The notes beneath the pieces are model-generated. The model saw only the letters and a list, made by a program, of their open reading frames with translations, ran no database searches and had not been told where the DNA came from. The translations under genes were made by a program, and so were the position numbers. From Thioclava arctica (GTDB lineage: Bacteria; Pseudomonadota; Alphaproteobacteria; Rhodobacterales; Rhodobacteraceae), in the NCBI RefSeq assembly GCF_040892615.1, contig NZ_JBFRYC010000013.1, forward strand, positions 1-64,000: a stretch of 64,000 nucleotides of DNA. The letters run 5' to 3'. Positions 27,908 to 36,554 of this stretch are shown one piece after another (the first letter of the stretch is position 1; each line of letters starts with the position of its first letter).

Positions 27908-29074
27908 ATGCAGGACATTCGCAAAGCCCGTCTGCTGCGCACCCTGGCCGCGTCGGTCATGATCGGAGCCGGCTCCATTGCGACAACCGGCTTGGTTCTG
28001 GCCCCCAATATGGCTGCGGCCGAGGCCTTTACCAACACGGTTGATCTGGTCAAACAAGTCATGCCCGCCGTGGTAACGATCGAGATCAAGAAAAAAGCCG
28101 ACAATCAGGAAATGGCCCAAATGGGCATGCCTGAAGATTTCCCCTACCAGTTCTTCTCGCGCCGCTTTGGCATTCCGATGCCGAACGGACAGGGCGATCA
28201 AAGTCAGGGCCAAGACCCGATGCCACGGCCAGAGATCACCGGGCTCGGCACTGGGTTCGTCATTGAAAAAGACGGCTATATCGTCACCAACGCGCATGTC
28301 GTCGACGGGGCCGAAAGCGTGAAGGTCACCTTCCAGGACGGCACGTCTGACGATGCGAAAGTGATCGGCGTGGACAAAGCAACCGACATCGCGCTGATCA
28401 AGGTCAACACCAAGAAAGATCTGGCGACGGTCGGTTTTGGCGATTCCGCCAAAGCAGAAGTCGGCGAGCCCGTGGTGGCCATTGGCAACCCCTTCGGCTT
28501 GGGCATCTCGGTCTCCGCCGGGATCGTTTCGGCGCTGGGTCGCGATCTGCAATCGGGGCCGTTTGACAACTACATCCAGACCGATGCGGCGATCAACAAA
28601 GGCAACTCGGGTGGTCCGCTGTTTGACGCCGAAGGCCAGGTGATCGGGATGAACACGGCTATTCTGTCGCCCACCGGTGGCTCGGTCGGGATCGGGTTCT
28701 CGGTGCCTTCGGACACGATCAAAGGCGTGGTTGCTGATTTGCAAAACGTCGGCTCGGTCAAGCGCGGCTTCCTTGGTGTCTCGATCCAACCGGTCAGCGC
28801 CGATATCGCGGCGGCTTTGGGTCTCGACAAACCCGAAGGCGTTTTGGTTGCTGATGTCAGTGACGGCACGCCCGCCCAAAAGGCAGGCCTGAAGCGTGGC
28901 GATATTATCGTGGCCGTTGACGGCAAGCCGATGAAAGCGCCGCGCGATCTGACCCGCGCTATCGGGTCTGACAATCCGGGCACGACGGTGCAGCTGTCCT
29001 TGCTGCGCGCGAACAAGCCGCTCACTCTCTCCGTCAAGCTAGAAGAGCGGCCCACCGAGAAGTCTGCAGGATAA
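27908..29074 (+). CDS. degP: Do-family periplasmic serine protease (DegP/DegQ-like)
   Basis: 388-residue trypsin-like protease for damaged envelope proteins. The signal peptide (cut near AAAEA, residue 38-40) is followed by the protease domain with His130 (TNAHVVDG), Asp160 (DKATDIAL) and Ser234 (KGNSGGPL), all present. Only one PDZ domain is seen (about 275-380, GFLGVSIQPVSADIAAAL, GLKRGDIIVAVDG); DegP/DegQ normally have two, so the form is DegS- or short-HtrA-like but with a cleavable signal. The linker near residues 92-108 is Gln/Gly/Pro rich. Divergent from the two-component pair. Confidence 0.9.
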   Translation: MQDIRKARLLRTLAASVMIGAGSIATTGLVLAPNMAAAEAFTNTVDLVKQVMPAVVTIEIKKKADNQEMAQMGMPEDFPYQFFSRRFGIPMPNGQGDQSQGQDPMPRPEITGLGTGFVIEKDGYIVTNAHVVDGAESVKVTFQDGTSDDAKVIGVDKATDIALIKVNTKKDLATVGFGDSAKAEVGEPVVAIGNPFGLGISVSAGIVSALGRDLQSGPFDNYIQTDAAINKGNSGGPLFDAEGQVIGMNTAILSPTGGSVGIGFSVPSDTIKGVVADLQNVGSVKRGFLGVSIQPVSADIAAALGLDKPEGVLVADVSDGTPAQKAGLKRGDIIVAVDGKPMKAPRDLTRAIGSDNPGTTVQLSLLRANKPLTLSVKLEERPTEKSAG

Positions 29075-29095
29075 GCAGAGCCTATCGGTTGCAGC

Positions 29096-29132
29096 GTCAC
29101 GCCCGGAGCCTTGCGCTTCGGGCGTGACTATT
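29096..29132 (+). terminator. Intrinsic terminator after degP
   Basis: GTCACGCCCG and CGGGCGTGAC form a perfect 10-base stem over a 13-base loop, followed by TATTTT. Located 21 bases after the degP stop codon and just before the convergent glycosyltransferase gene. Confidence 0.75.
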
Positions 29133-29143
29133 TTCAGCCTCGG

Positions 29144-30769
29144 CTATTGCGCCGCGCTGGGTGCTGGGGTCTCTTGAGGTGCCGCGTTCGGAGACGGATT
29201 GGCGGGCAGAGCAACCTGATAGATCCGCCAGTCGCGTTGACGGAAATGGCGCTCGGCGATCTGGCCAAGCCCGGACACATCAGGAAGCGCGCCTGGCGCC
29301 AACACGATGCCACCCGGATGCGCGGCCATCCAGCGCCCCAGATCGGCGCTATTGCCCAGCACTTGCACCGGCTCCACCAACCGCCCGGCATAGGAAAACT
29401 GGCCCGCATAGCCCGTGTCGGTCGTCGCCACCCCATGTTGCGAATGCGCTGCCAGCAGCGCCCCCAGCGGCACCGGGTCATAGATCGGCCACAGGATCGG
29501 CCAGACCATCGCCTCGATCGCCACAAGGCTGAGGGGGGCGACCCAAGCCTCGGCGCGCCAGCCCGCATGCGCGCGTAGCACGATCAACGCTGCAAGCGCC
29601 AAAATCACCACCCCGACAATCCAGAACAGCCAAGACCCCGTGCCTGTCGGCAAGTCCGGGAAGGCCCCGAACGGCACCGCCGCTGCCGCGATCACCACGC
29701 CCAAGCCGGGCAGCAGCCACGCCAGACGCAAGGCGCGCATCCGTGGCTCAGCGGTGGGCACCATCCCCGACAGCAACAGCGCCAGCGCGGGCATTTCCGG
29801 CAGCAAGTAATGCGCCTGCTTGCCCGAAATCAGCGAGAACGCAATCAGCGCCGCAATCGCCCAGATGCTGACCATCCGCGTGCCGGGATCGGCCCAAAGG
29901 CGGCTTGGTTTCAGCGCCGCCAGCCCGGCCCGGCTCCAGCCCCACGGCCAAAGATACAGCGGCAGCAACGCGATAAAGAACCAGACGGGGCGACCATGGG
30001 CAAAGCTTTCGACCATCCGGCCCGCGCTTTGCTTCCACAAGATCTGCTCGCGATATTCCGCGCCGCCAAGGATCACCGCAGGGCCGAGCCAGATCAACAC
30101 AAGCGCTAAGGCAATCACAAAGGCCAAGGCGATGCGGCCATACCAACCGGCAAGCCGAACACGCCCCTCGCGCGCCGCCCATAGCGGCATCAACAGCGCA
30201 GCAGGCATCACATGCACCAAAATCACCGGTCCCTTGGCCAGCACCCCAAGCGCCAGTGCAACGCCCATCCCGATCACCGGCCCAAGCCGCAATCCGCCCC
30301 GCAACGCCCAGATCGAGAGCATACCGATCAGCGTCGCCGCGCTGAGCATCGTGTCAAACATCGTGGTCGAGCCATAGAGCAGGAACATCCCCGACGTCGC
30401 GAGGATCAGCGCCGCCAGACCGCCGCGCTCGGGCGCATCAGGCCAAAGCGCGCGCGCCAGACGGGCAACCAGATAGACCGACAGCAACCCGAAAGCAGGC
30501 GCCACCAACCGCGCCGCCCATTCGCTTTGCCCAAAGGCCATCCAGGCAAGGTTCACCAGCCAGAACAGCAGCGGCGGCTTATGCGAATAAATCTCGCCGT
30601 TCAGATGGGGGACAAATTTCGAGCCGCCCTGCCACATCTCCCAAGCGACGGTCAGATAACGCGTCTCGTCGATCGCCATCAAAGGGCGCATCATCATCAA
30701 GACCGTCGCAAATAGCGCAAATGTCACCAGCGCACCGATTAACGTCACACGCCCGGGATTGGAGGTCAT
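29144..30769 (-). CDS. ArnT-like GT39 membrane glycosyltransferase
   Basis: 541-residue polytopic membrane protein, about 11-13 helices, of the dolichyl/undecaprenyl-phosphate-sugar-using GT39/ArnT class. First periplasmic loop carries the catalytic-type acidic motif MAIDETRYLTVAWEMW near residues 29-44, then SHKPPLLFWLVNLAW, both typical of ArnT/PMT. Such enzymes transfer a sugar from a lipid carrier to lipid A or protein outside the inner membrane. The start at 30769 has GAGGAG upstream; the frame could extend nine codons. Acceptor and sugar are unknown. No arn-operon neighbours are present. Confidence 0.88.
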   Translation of the reverse strand: MTSNPGRVTLIGALVTFALFATVLMMMRPLMAIDETRYLTVAWEMWQGGSKFVPHLNGEIYSHKPPLLFWLVNLAWMAFGQSEWAARLVAPAFGLLSVYLVARLARALWPDAPERGGLAALILATSGMFLLYGSTTMFDTMLSAATLIGMLSIWALRGGLRLGPVIGMGVALALGVLAKGPVILVHVMPAALLMPLWAAREGRVRLAGWYGRIALAFVIALALVLIWLGPAVILGGAEYREQILWKQSAGRMVESFAHGRPVWFFIALLPLYLWPWGWSRAGLAALKPSRLWADPGTRMVSIWAIAALIAFSLISGKQAHYLLPEMPALALLLSGMVPTAEPRMRALRLAWLLPGLGVVIAAAAVPFGAFPDLPTGTGSWLFWIVGVVILALAALIVLRAHAGWRAEAWVAPLSLVAIEAMVWPILWPIYDPVPLGALLAAHSQHGVATTDTGYAGQFSYAGRLVEPVQVLGNSADLGRWMAAHPGGIVLAPGALPDVSGLGQIAERHFRQRDWRIYQVALPANPSPNAAPQETPAPSAAQ

Positions 30770-30946
30770 TGGCAAAGCTCCTCTGGCTGGCCTCAATTCT
30801 CAGCTCTGCTTGACGCAACTATAGTGCCCGCTGTCAAGCCCGCGACCGCGTGCGGCTCTATGATGCAGGCGCCAGAAATAGTTGGGAACCAAGTAGGTCA
30901 CTCGACGTTAGTCAAATAATTACGTCCTAACCGGAGAGACACTTCC

Positions 30947-31210
30947 ATGAAGAAAATGCTTCTCATTCTGCCGCTCGTTACCGGCCTTGCTGCCTGCCAA
31001 ACGACCCCTCAAAATCAATCTGCCGCGACTGGCGCTGCGGCTGGTGCTGTTTTGGGGGCGGCTGTGTCTAAAGATGGCGATCGTATTAAGGGCGCAGCCC
31101 TTGGTGCCGCCGCTGGCGGCGTCGCGGGAGCACTCATCGGGCAAGCGAACCAACCCGGTCAGTGCCGATATCGTGATGCTTATGGGCGCGAGTATATCGC
31201 CCCCTGCTGA
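30947..31210 (+). CDS. Small glycine-zipper lipoprotein
   Basis: 87-residue protein with a lipoprotein signal (MKKMLLILPLVTGLAAC, lipobox LAAC, Cys17). A glycine-zipper stretch (about 27-66, GAAAGAVLGAAVSKDGDRIK and GAALGAAAGGVAGALIG) follows, of the kind that packs helices in the outer membrane. A short C-terminal part with two Cys (QCRYRDAYGREYIAPC) ends it. GGAGAG lies 10 bases upstream. It forms its own unit with a strong terminator after it. Similar proteins are structural envelope or osmotic-stress lipoproteins; the exact role is unknown. Confidence 0.85.
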   Translation: MKKMLLILPLVTGLAACQTTPQNQSAATGAAAGAVLGAAVSKDGDRIKGAALGAAAGGVAGALIGQANQPGQCRYRDAYGREYIAPC

Positions 31211-31248
31211 TCCTTCCTCGTTTTCGAGACTGGTAACCCTCGAAGACA

Positions 31249-31278
31249 CCGCTCGGGCCCTGCGCCCGGGCGGTTTTT
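31249..31278 (+). terminator. Intrinsic terminator of the small lipoprotein gene
   Basis: CCGCTCGGGC and GCCCGGGCGG pair over a 5-base loop with one T-G wobble, followed by five Ts. Lies 40 bases after the stop codon and 100 bases before cydD. Confidence 0.88.
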
Positions 31279-31378
31279 CGTATGTCAGCCCCTTGCGCTG
31301 TCCTTGCGCCGATTGTCGCAGGGCCATTGCCCCGCCCCCTGCAGCCCGCTATCTGGCGAATCAAGCGCAGGAAACGAG

Positions 31379-33061
31379 ATGACGGAAACCACCCCACAAA
31401 CGCCAAAGCAGATCCTTTCGCGTGTGGCCGCCCCGCAGGCGCGCCGCTTGAAGGCCGCAGGTTGGTTGTCGGTTTTGGCGGCGCTGATCTGGCCGATGCA
31501 GGCGACTTTGGTTGGGCTTGTGCTGGGGGATTTGGTGGCACCGGGCGTCTCACCGCAGCTTTCGCCGCTGATGGGCGCGGCCGGGTTCATCGCCCTTGCG
31601 CTTGTGCGCATCGTGCTGGACTGGATGGCGCTGAAGCTGAGCGCAGATGCCGCCGAGGCGATCCTGACCGAGGCCCGCAAGCGCCTGATCGAACATGCCA
31701 TCTTACAAGCCACCGGGGCAGCTGCCCTCTCGCCTTCGCAGACCGCCTCGCTGATGGCGGAAAAGCTGGCAGCCCTTGGCCCTTGGGCGACGCGCTATCA
31801 ACCCACCTTCATTCGCGCGCGCATTGTGCCGCTTGCGTTCATCCTGATCGCGCTGACGCAAAGCTGGGCCGTGGCTGTGATCTTGTTGCTTGCCGGCCCC
31901 CTGATCCCGCTGTTCATGGCGCTGGTGGGGATGGCTGCGCAAGAGGCTTCCGAGCGTCAGATGGTCGAGATCGGCGCGCTCAACAAGCTACTGATCGACC
32001 GGATCGCCGCAATCACCGACCTACGACTTTTGGGGGGCGAGGCGCGTTCGCGCGCCGATCTCGAGGTCAAGACCGAAGACCTGCGCACCCGCACAATGGC
32101 GGTGCTGCGCGTGGCGTTTTTGTCCTCGACCGTGTTGGAACTGTTCGCTGCGATTGGCGTGGCGATGGTTGCCGTTTATGTCGGCTTTTCCCTGATTGGC
32201 TGGATGCATTTTGGCACATGGGGCACGCAGATGACCCCGGCCACCGGGATTTTCCTGCTCATGATCGCGCCCGAATTCTTTCAGCCATTGCGCGATCTGG
32301 CAGCCGCTTGGCATGACCGCGCCGCCGCGTTGGCCGTGGCGGGCGAGTTGGACAGCGCCGAAACCGAGATTGCGAAAGCCAGCAAAATGTTGGGTCAAGG
32401 CGGCGCAGGGCAGCCCTTGGCAAGCGGCACGCTGCGCTGGTCCGGGCTACAGATCCGCCCTGCCCAAGGCGCCGCGCCAATTGCGATGCCCGACGGCGCG
32501 ATCAAACCCGGTGAGGCGGTGGCGATCACAGGCGTTTCGGGGGCCGGAAAAACTACGCTTTTGACCACGTTGGCCGGGCTGATCGTGCCCGAGGCGGGTG
32601 AAATCACGCTGGGCGGCACGCGGCTGGAGGATGCCAGCGCCGATGATTGGCGCGCCGCTTTGGGGTGGATTCCACAAACCCCGCGCTTTGCCGATATGAC
32701 GCTGCGCCAGTTGATCACGCTGGGTCAGGAGGGCGATATCGACGCAGCCCTTGAAGCGGCGGCGGCGGGCGAGATCGTGGCGTCTCTGCCCGAGGGGCTG
32801 GAGACGCGGCTTGGCGATATGGGCGGGGGTGTTTCGGGTGGCGAGGCGCGCCGTTTGCTGATCGCGCGCGCGCATTTCGCCCATCGCCCCTTGCTGTTGG
32901 CCGATGAACCCACCGCCGATCTGGACCCAGACACCGCCGCCAAGGTCATCGCCGGACTGATCGGCCTACGCGCACAGGGCGTGACTTTGATCGTCGCCAG
33001 CCACGACCCCGCCATGGTGGGCGCGCTAGATCGCGCCATTGCGCTGGAGGCTGCGACATGA
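31379..33061 (+). CDS. cydD: Thiol reductant ABC exporter subunit CydD
   Basis: 560-residue fused membrane/ATPase protein. The six-helix ABC exporter domain (about 30-310) is followed by an ATPase domain with Walker A GVSGAGKTTLL (about 390), signature VSGGEARRLLIARA and Walker B LLLADEPTADLD. CydDC exports cysteine and glutathione and is needed to assemble cytochrome bd in E. coli. The start at 31379 gives the natural length; the longer frame adds 25 residues. It overlaps cydC by four bases and precedes cydAB, so all probably serve the same oxidase. Confidence 0.93.
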   Translation: MTETTPQTPKQILSRVAAPQARRLKAAGWLSVLAALIWPMQATLVGLVLGDLVAPGVSPQLSPLMGAAGFIALALVRIVLDWMALKLSADAAEAILTEARKRLIEHAILQATGAAALSPSQTASLMAEKLAALGPWATRYQPTFIRARIVPLAFILIALTQSWAVAVILLLAGPLIPLFMALVGMAAQEASERQMVEIGALNKLLIDRIAAITDLRLLGGEARSRADLEVKTEDLRTRTMAVLRVAFLSSTVLELFAAIGVAMVAVYVGFSLIGWMHFGTWGTQMTPATGIFLLMIAPEFFQPLRDLAAAWHDRAAALAVAGELDSAETEIAKASKMLGQGGAGQPLASGTLRWSGLQIRPAQGAAPIAMPDGAIKPGEAVAITGVSGAGKTTLLTTLAGLIVPEAGEITLGGTRLEDASADDWRAALGWIPQTPRFADMTLRQLITLGQEGDIDAALEAAAAGEIVASLPEGLETRLGDMGGGVSGGEARRLLIARAHFAHRPLLLADEPTADLDPDTAAKVIAGLIGLRAQGVTLIVASHDPAMVGALDRAIALEAAT

Positions 33062-34719
33062 AGGTGCTTTTGACCTTGATCGAGCGCCTTATCGCGCAGC
33101 AAAAGACAGCCTTCACGCGCGGTCTTGCGCTGTCTTTTCTGGTGCTTGCGATGGGGGCGGCCCTGTTGGGCCTGTCGGGGTGGTTCGTGACGGCGGCCGC
33201 AGTGGCAGGGGTCACCGGGCTGGGGCTTGGGTTTGATTTCTTCCAGCCCTCGGCCGGGGTGCGCGGGCTGGCGCTGGGACGGGCGGTTGCGCGCTATGGC
33301 GAGCGGGTGTTGACCCATGACGCGACCCTGCGCGCCTTGGCCGATCTGCGGCTGGCGTTGATGGATGGTGTCTCACGCCGACCGCATGAGGATCAGGCGA
33401 AACTGCGCGGCGCCGAGGCGCTGAACCGGATCACCTCGGACGTTGATGCGCTGGACGGGTTGCTGCTGCGCCTTGCGCTGCCGTTCTTGGCGGGCGGCAT
33501 GGTGCAACTGTCCGCGCTGTTGATGTTGTGGTGGCTTGAGGGGCTTCCGATTGGCTTGGCGGTCTTCGCGATTTATCTGATCGGCGGCGGTGGTGGGCTG
33601 ATCTGGGTGGCGCGGGCCGCGCGATCCGATGCGCGCGCGGCGGAAACCGCGCTGCAGGCGATCCGCAGCCATGCGCTGGAATTGATGCGCGGGCGGGCTG
33701 ATCTGGCGGTAGCGGGTGCGTTGCGCTCGCAAAGCGCGCAGATTTTGGCCCAGATCGACGCCGAAGCGATTGCCCGGCGCAATCTTGAGGCCTTGGATCG
33801 CCGCGTCGGCGCGGTGATCAGCGCGACCGCGGCCCTTGCGGGGGCTGCTGCCTTGGCCATCGGTGGTCAGATGGCGGCGGCAGGGCAAATCACGCCTGCG
33901 CGCGCCGCAATCGGTCTGTTTGTCGCGCTGGCATTGGCGGAATCGCTGATGCTACTGCGCCGGGGAATGGCCGAGATCGGGCGGATGCAAGAGGCTGGCG
34001 CGCGGGTTCTGGACCTCAGCGACACGCCTGCGCGCCCCGATGCCACGACCCAGCCCCTCCCGGTCCCTGATGCGCCGCTCTTGCGTGCAAAAGGGCTCAG
34101 CTTCACGCGCCCCGGCGCACAGGCTCCGGTGTTTGAGGGGCTCAATTTCGATCTGCATCCGGGCGAGACGCTGTTTTTAACTGGACCGTCGGGGGCAGGA
34201 AAATCGACCGCGCTGGCGGTGCTGGCGGGGCTGCTAGCGCCCAGCGCTGGCACGCTTGCGATGTGCGGCGTCGCGATGGCGCAATGGCCCGAGGCCGATT
34301 TGCGCGCGCATCTGACGATGGTGGCCCAACGCAGCCAGTTGATTGGCGGCATGGTGGCCGAAAACCTCGCACTGGCTTTACCGCAAGGGAAATTGCTGCC
34401 CGAGGACGAAGCGCGCGCCGCTTTGCACGCGGTTGACCTTGATGAGGTGATCGAGGCGCGCGGCGGGTTTGCGGCACTTTTGGGCGAAGGCGGGGCCGGG
34501 CTTTCGGGCGGTCAGGCCAAGCGTTTAGCTCTAGCGCGGGCCGCTTTGCGCCGCCCGGAAATCTTGCTGCTTGATGAGCCTACAGAGGGGCTGGATGCAC
34601 CGACAGCCGCCGCGACTTTGGCGGGCCTGCGCCGCCTTTTGCCCGACTCAGGTATCATCATCGTCTCGCATCGCAATCACGATCTCGCCTTTGCAAGCCG
34701 TGAAATTGCGCTGAAATGA
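33058..34719 (+). CDS. cydC: Thiol reductant ABC exporter subunit CydC
   Basis: 553-residue partner of CydD, with the exporter membrane domain (about 15-300) and an ATPase domain: Walker A GPSGAGKSTALAVL near 377, signature LSGGQAKRLALARAAL, Walker B ILLLDEPTEGLD, H-loop VSHRNHD. The start overlaps cydD (ATGA). The N-terminus LLTLIERLIAQQKTAFTRGL is CydC-like. A 226-base leader with an FNR-like box separates it from cydA, so cydAB may have its own promoter as well. Confidence 0.93.
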   Translation: MKVLLTLIERLIAQQKTAFTRGLALSFLVLAMGAALLGLSGWFVTAAAVAGVTGLGLGFDFFQPSAGVRGLALGRAVARYGERVLTHDATLRALADLRLALMDGVSRRPHEDQAKLRGAEALNRITSDVDALDGLLLRLALPFLAGGMVQLSALLMLWWLEGLPIGLAVFAIYLIGGGGGLIWVARAARSDARAAETALQAIRSHALELMRGRADLAVAGALRSQSAQILAQIDAEAIARRNLEALDRRVGAVISATAALAGAAALAIGGQMAAAGQITPARAAIGLFVALALAESLMLLRRGMAEIGRMQEAGARVLDLSDTPARPDATTQPLPVPDAPLLRAKGLSFTRPGAQAPVFEGLNFDLHPGETLFLTGPSGAGKSTALAVLAGLLAPSAGTLAMCGVAMAQWPEADLRAHLTMVAQRSQLIGGMVAENLALALPQGKLLPEDEARAALHAVDLDEVIEARGGFAALLGEGGAGLSGGQAKRLALARAALRRPEILLLDEPTEGLDAPTAAATLAGLRRLLPDSGIIIVSHRNHDLAFASREIALK

Positions 34720-34805
34720 CGCGGATCTGCGACGCTAAGTCGCGGAATAGCTGAGGCAAATTGTCCATCACAACTGTTCACAGGTGCGTGCGACAATGCG
34801 TCAAT

Positions 34806-34819
34806 TTGATCTGCCTCAA
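34806..34819 (+). promoter_or_regulatory. FNR/FnrL-type box upstream of cydA
   Basis: TTGATCTGCCTCAA matches the FNR consensus TTGAT-N4-ATCAA in nine of ten defined positions. It lies 127 bases before the cydA ATG. FnrL-type regulators activate high-affinity oxidases at low oxygen in Rhodobacteraceae. Exact transcription start is unknown. Confidence 0.55.
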
Positions 34820-34873
34820 GGAGAAGCGCAGAGCCGTCCCTAGAAGGTGCATCCAGGAATAACATTTCTGGAA

Positions 34874-34909
34874 GACTCGGCATTCCCCGAGTCGACGTAA
34901 GGACTCGGG
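34874..34909 (+). promoter_or_regulatory. Leader with mutually exclusive hairpins ahead of cydA
   Basis: CCGAGTC at 34887-34893 can pair with GACTCGG upstream (34874-34880, 6-base loop) or, as CCCGAGTC, with GACTCGGG downstream (34902-34909, 8-base loop). A further TGCTCGGG copy follows. The three copies sit 37-70 bases before the cydA start. This could be a switch or simply repeated hairpin sequence. Confidence 0.35.
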
Positions 34910-34945
34910 TTATGCTCGGGTGCAAGTAGGGAACGGAGAACGAGA

Positions 34946-36550
34946 ATGGATATCGGGATCGTTGACCTGTCACGGCTGCAATTCGCTATGACTGTCATGT
35001 ATCACTTCCTCTTCGTGCCGCTCACGCTTGGTCTATCGATCATCGTGGCGATCATGGAGACGGTCTATGTAATGACCAACCGCCCCATCTGGCGGCAAAT
35101 GACAAAATTCTGGGGCACACTGTTTGGCATCAACTTCGTGCTGGGCGTAGCGACCGGGATTACGATGGAATTCCAGTTCGGCATGAACTGGAGCTACTAT
35201 AGCCACTATGTGGGCGACATCTTTGGCGCACCGCTGGCCATTGAGGGGCTGATGGCCTTCTTTATGGAAGCAACCTTTGTCGGGTTGATGTTCTTTGGTT
35301 GGGACAAGCTGAGCCCGGTCAAGCACATGGTCGTGACATGGTTGGTCGCCCTCGGGTCGAACTTTTCGGCGCTATGGATTTTGATTGCCAATGGCTGGAT
35401 GCAAAACCCCGTCGGGGCCGCGTTTAACCCGCTGACGATGCGCATGGAAATGACCTCGTTCTTCGACGTTGTGTTCAACCCTGTCGCACAGGCAAAGTTC
35501 GTTCATACCGTTTCGGCGGGCTATGTGACGGCGGCCGTGTTCGTGATGGGCGTTTCAAGCTGGTATATGCTGAAAGGTCGCCATTTCGAACTGGCGCGCC
35601 GTTCGATCGCAGTCGCGGCGGCCTTTGGTTTGGCCTCGGCTTTGTCGGTTGTCGTTCTGGGCGATGAGTCGGGCTATGAGACCACCCACAACCAGAAAAT
35701 GAAGCTCGCCGCGATGGAAGCGATGTGGAACACGGAACCCGCACCCGCCTCGTTTACGCTGTTTGGTATCCCCGATCAGCAGGCGCGCGAAACCAAGTAT
35801 GCAGTGCATATTCCGTGGGCGATGGGCTTGATCGGCACGCGCTCGCTGACGGGGCAGATCGAAGGCATCAACCAGTTGGTCAAAGGCTCGGAAGAGCGGA
35901 TCAAAAGGGGCATTATCGCCTATGACGATCTCCTCAAGATCCGCGAAGCCAAGGGTGATGTCAGCCCCGAGGTCAAAGCGCAGTTCAACGAAAATGTCGG
36001 TGATCTGGGCTATGCCTATCTGCTGATGCGCTACGTCGATGACCCGCGCAACGCAACGCCGGCACAGATACAGCAGGCGGCGAATGATACGGTGCCAACC
36101 GTTTGGCCGATCTTCTGGTCGTTCCGCATCATGGTGGCACTTGGCTTCTCGTTCATCGCGGTGATGGCCTATTTCTTCTTCGTCTCGAACTGGAGAGGCA
36201 TGCAATACCCGCGTTGGGCATTGCGCGCGGCGGTCTGGATCATTCCCACCCCGTGGATTGCTGCGGAATTGGGCTGGTTCACTGCCGAATTCGGGCGTCA
36301 GCCTTGGACGGTGGACGGGGTGCTGCCCACGGCGCTATCGGTGAGTCACCTGTCGGTCGGCGATCTGTTGGTCACGTTGGCAGGCTTCATCGCCCTCTAC
36401 ACAGTGCTCTTCATCATTGAAATGGGCTTGATGATCAAATTCATCAAAAAGGGCCCCTATCAGGACGTGGAACTGACGCAAGACTGGCAGCAGCGGCATG
36501 AAGACCGTCTGTCGGGTCGCAGTTCCCCCGTCACCATGCCAGCGGAGTAA
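34946..36550 (+). CDS. cydA: Cytochrome bd ubiquinol oxidase subunit I
   Basis: 534-residue haem-binding subunit of the high-affinity quinol oxidase in the inner membrane. About nine helices; the N-terminal RLQFAMTVMYHFLFVPLTLG holds the haem b595 ligand His20, and KFVHTVSAGYVTAAVFVMG holds the haem b558 ligand His. KLAAMEAMWNTEPAPASF is the Q-loop with the conserved Lys and Glu, and FTAEFGRQPW the GRQPW motif. The start at 34946 has GGAG upstream. It is followed by cydB after four bases. FNR-type control is suggested by the box in the leader. Confidence 0.97.
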   Translation: MDIGIVDLSRLQFAMTVMYHFLFVPLTLGLSIIVAIMETVYVMTNRPIWRQMTKFWGTLFGINFVLGVATGITMEFQFGMNWSYYSHYVGDIFGAPLAIEGLMAFFMEATFVGLMFFGWDKLSPVKHMVVTWLVALGSNFSALWILIANGWMQNPVGAAFNPLTMRMEMTSFFDVVFNPVAQAKFVHTVSAGYVTAAVFVMGVSSWYMLKGRHFELARRSIAVAAAFGLASALSVVVLGDESGYETTHNQKMKLAAMEAMWNTEPAPASFTLFGIPDQQARETKYAVHIPWAMGLIGTRSLTGQIEGINQLVKGSEERIKRGIIAYDDLLKIREAKGDVSPEVKAQFNENVGDLGYAYLLMRYVDDPRNATPAQIQQAANDTVPTVWPIFWSFRIMVALGFSFIAVMAYFFFVSNWRGMQYPRWALRAAVWIIPTPWIAAELGWFTAEFGRQPWTVDGVLPTALSVSHLSVGDLLVTLAGFIALYTVLFIIEMGLMIKFIKKGPYQDVELTQDWQQRHEDRLSGRSSPVTMPAE

Positions 36551-36554
36551 GAAA

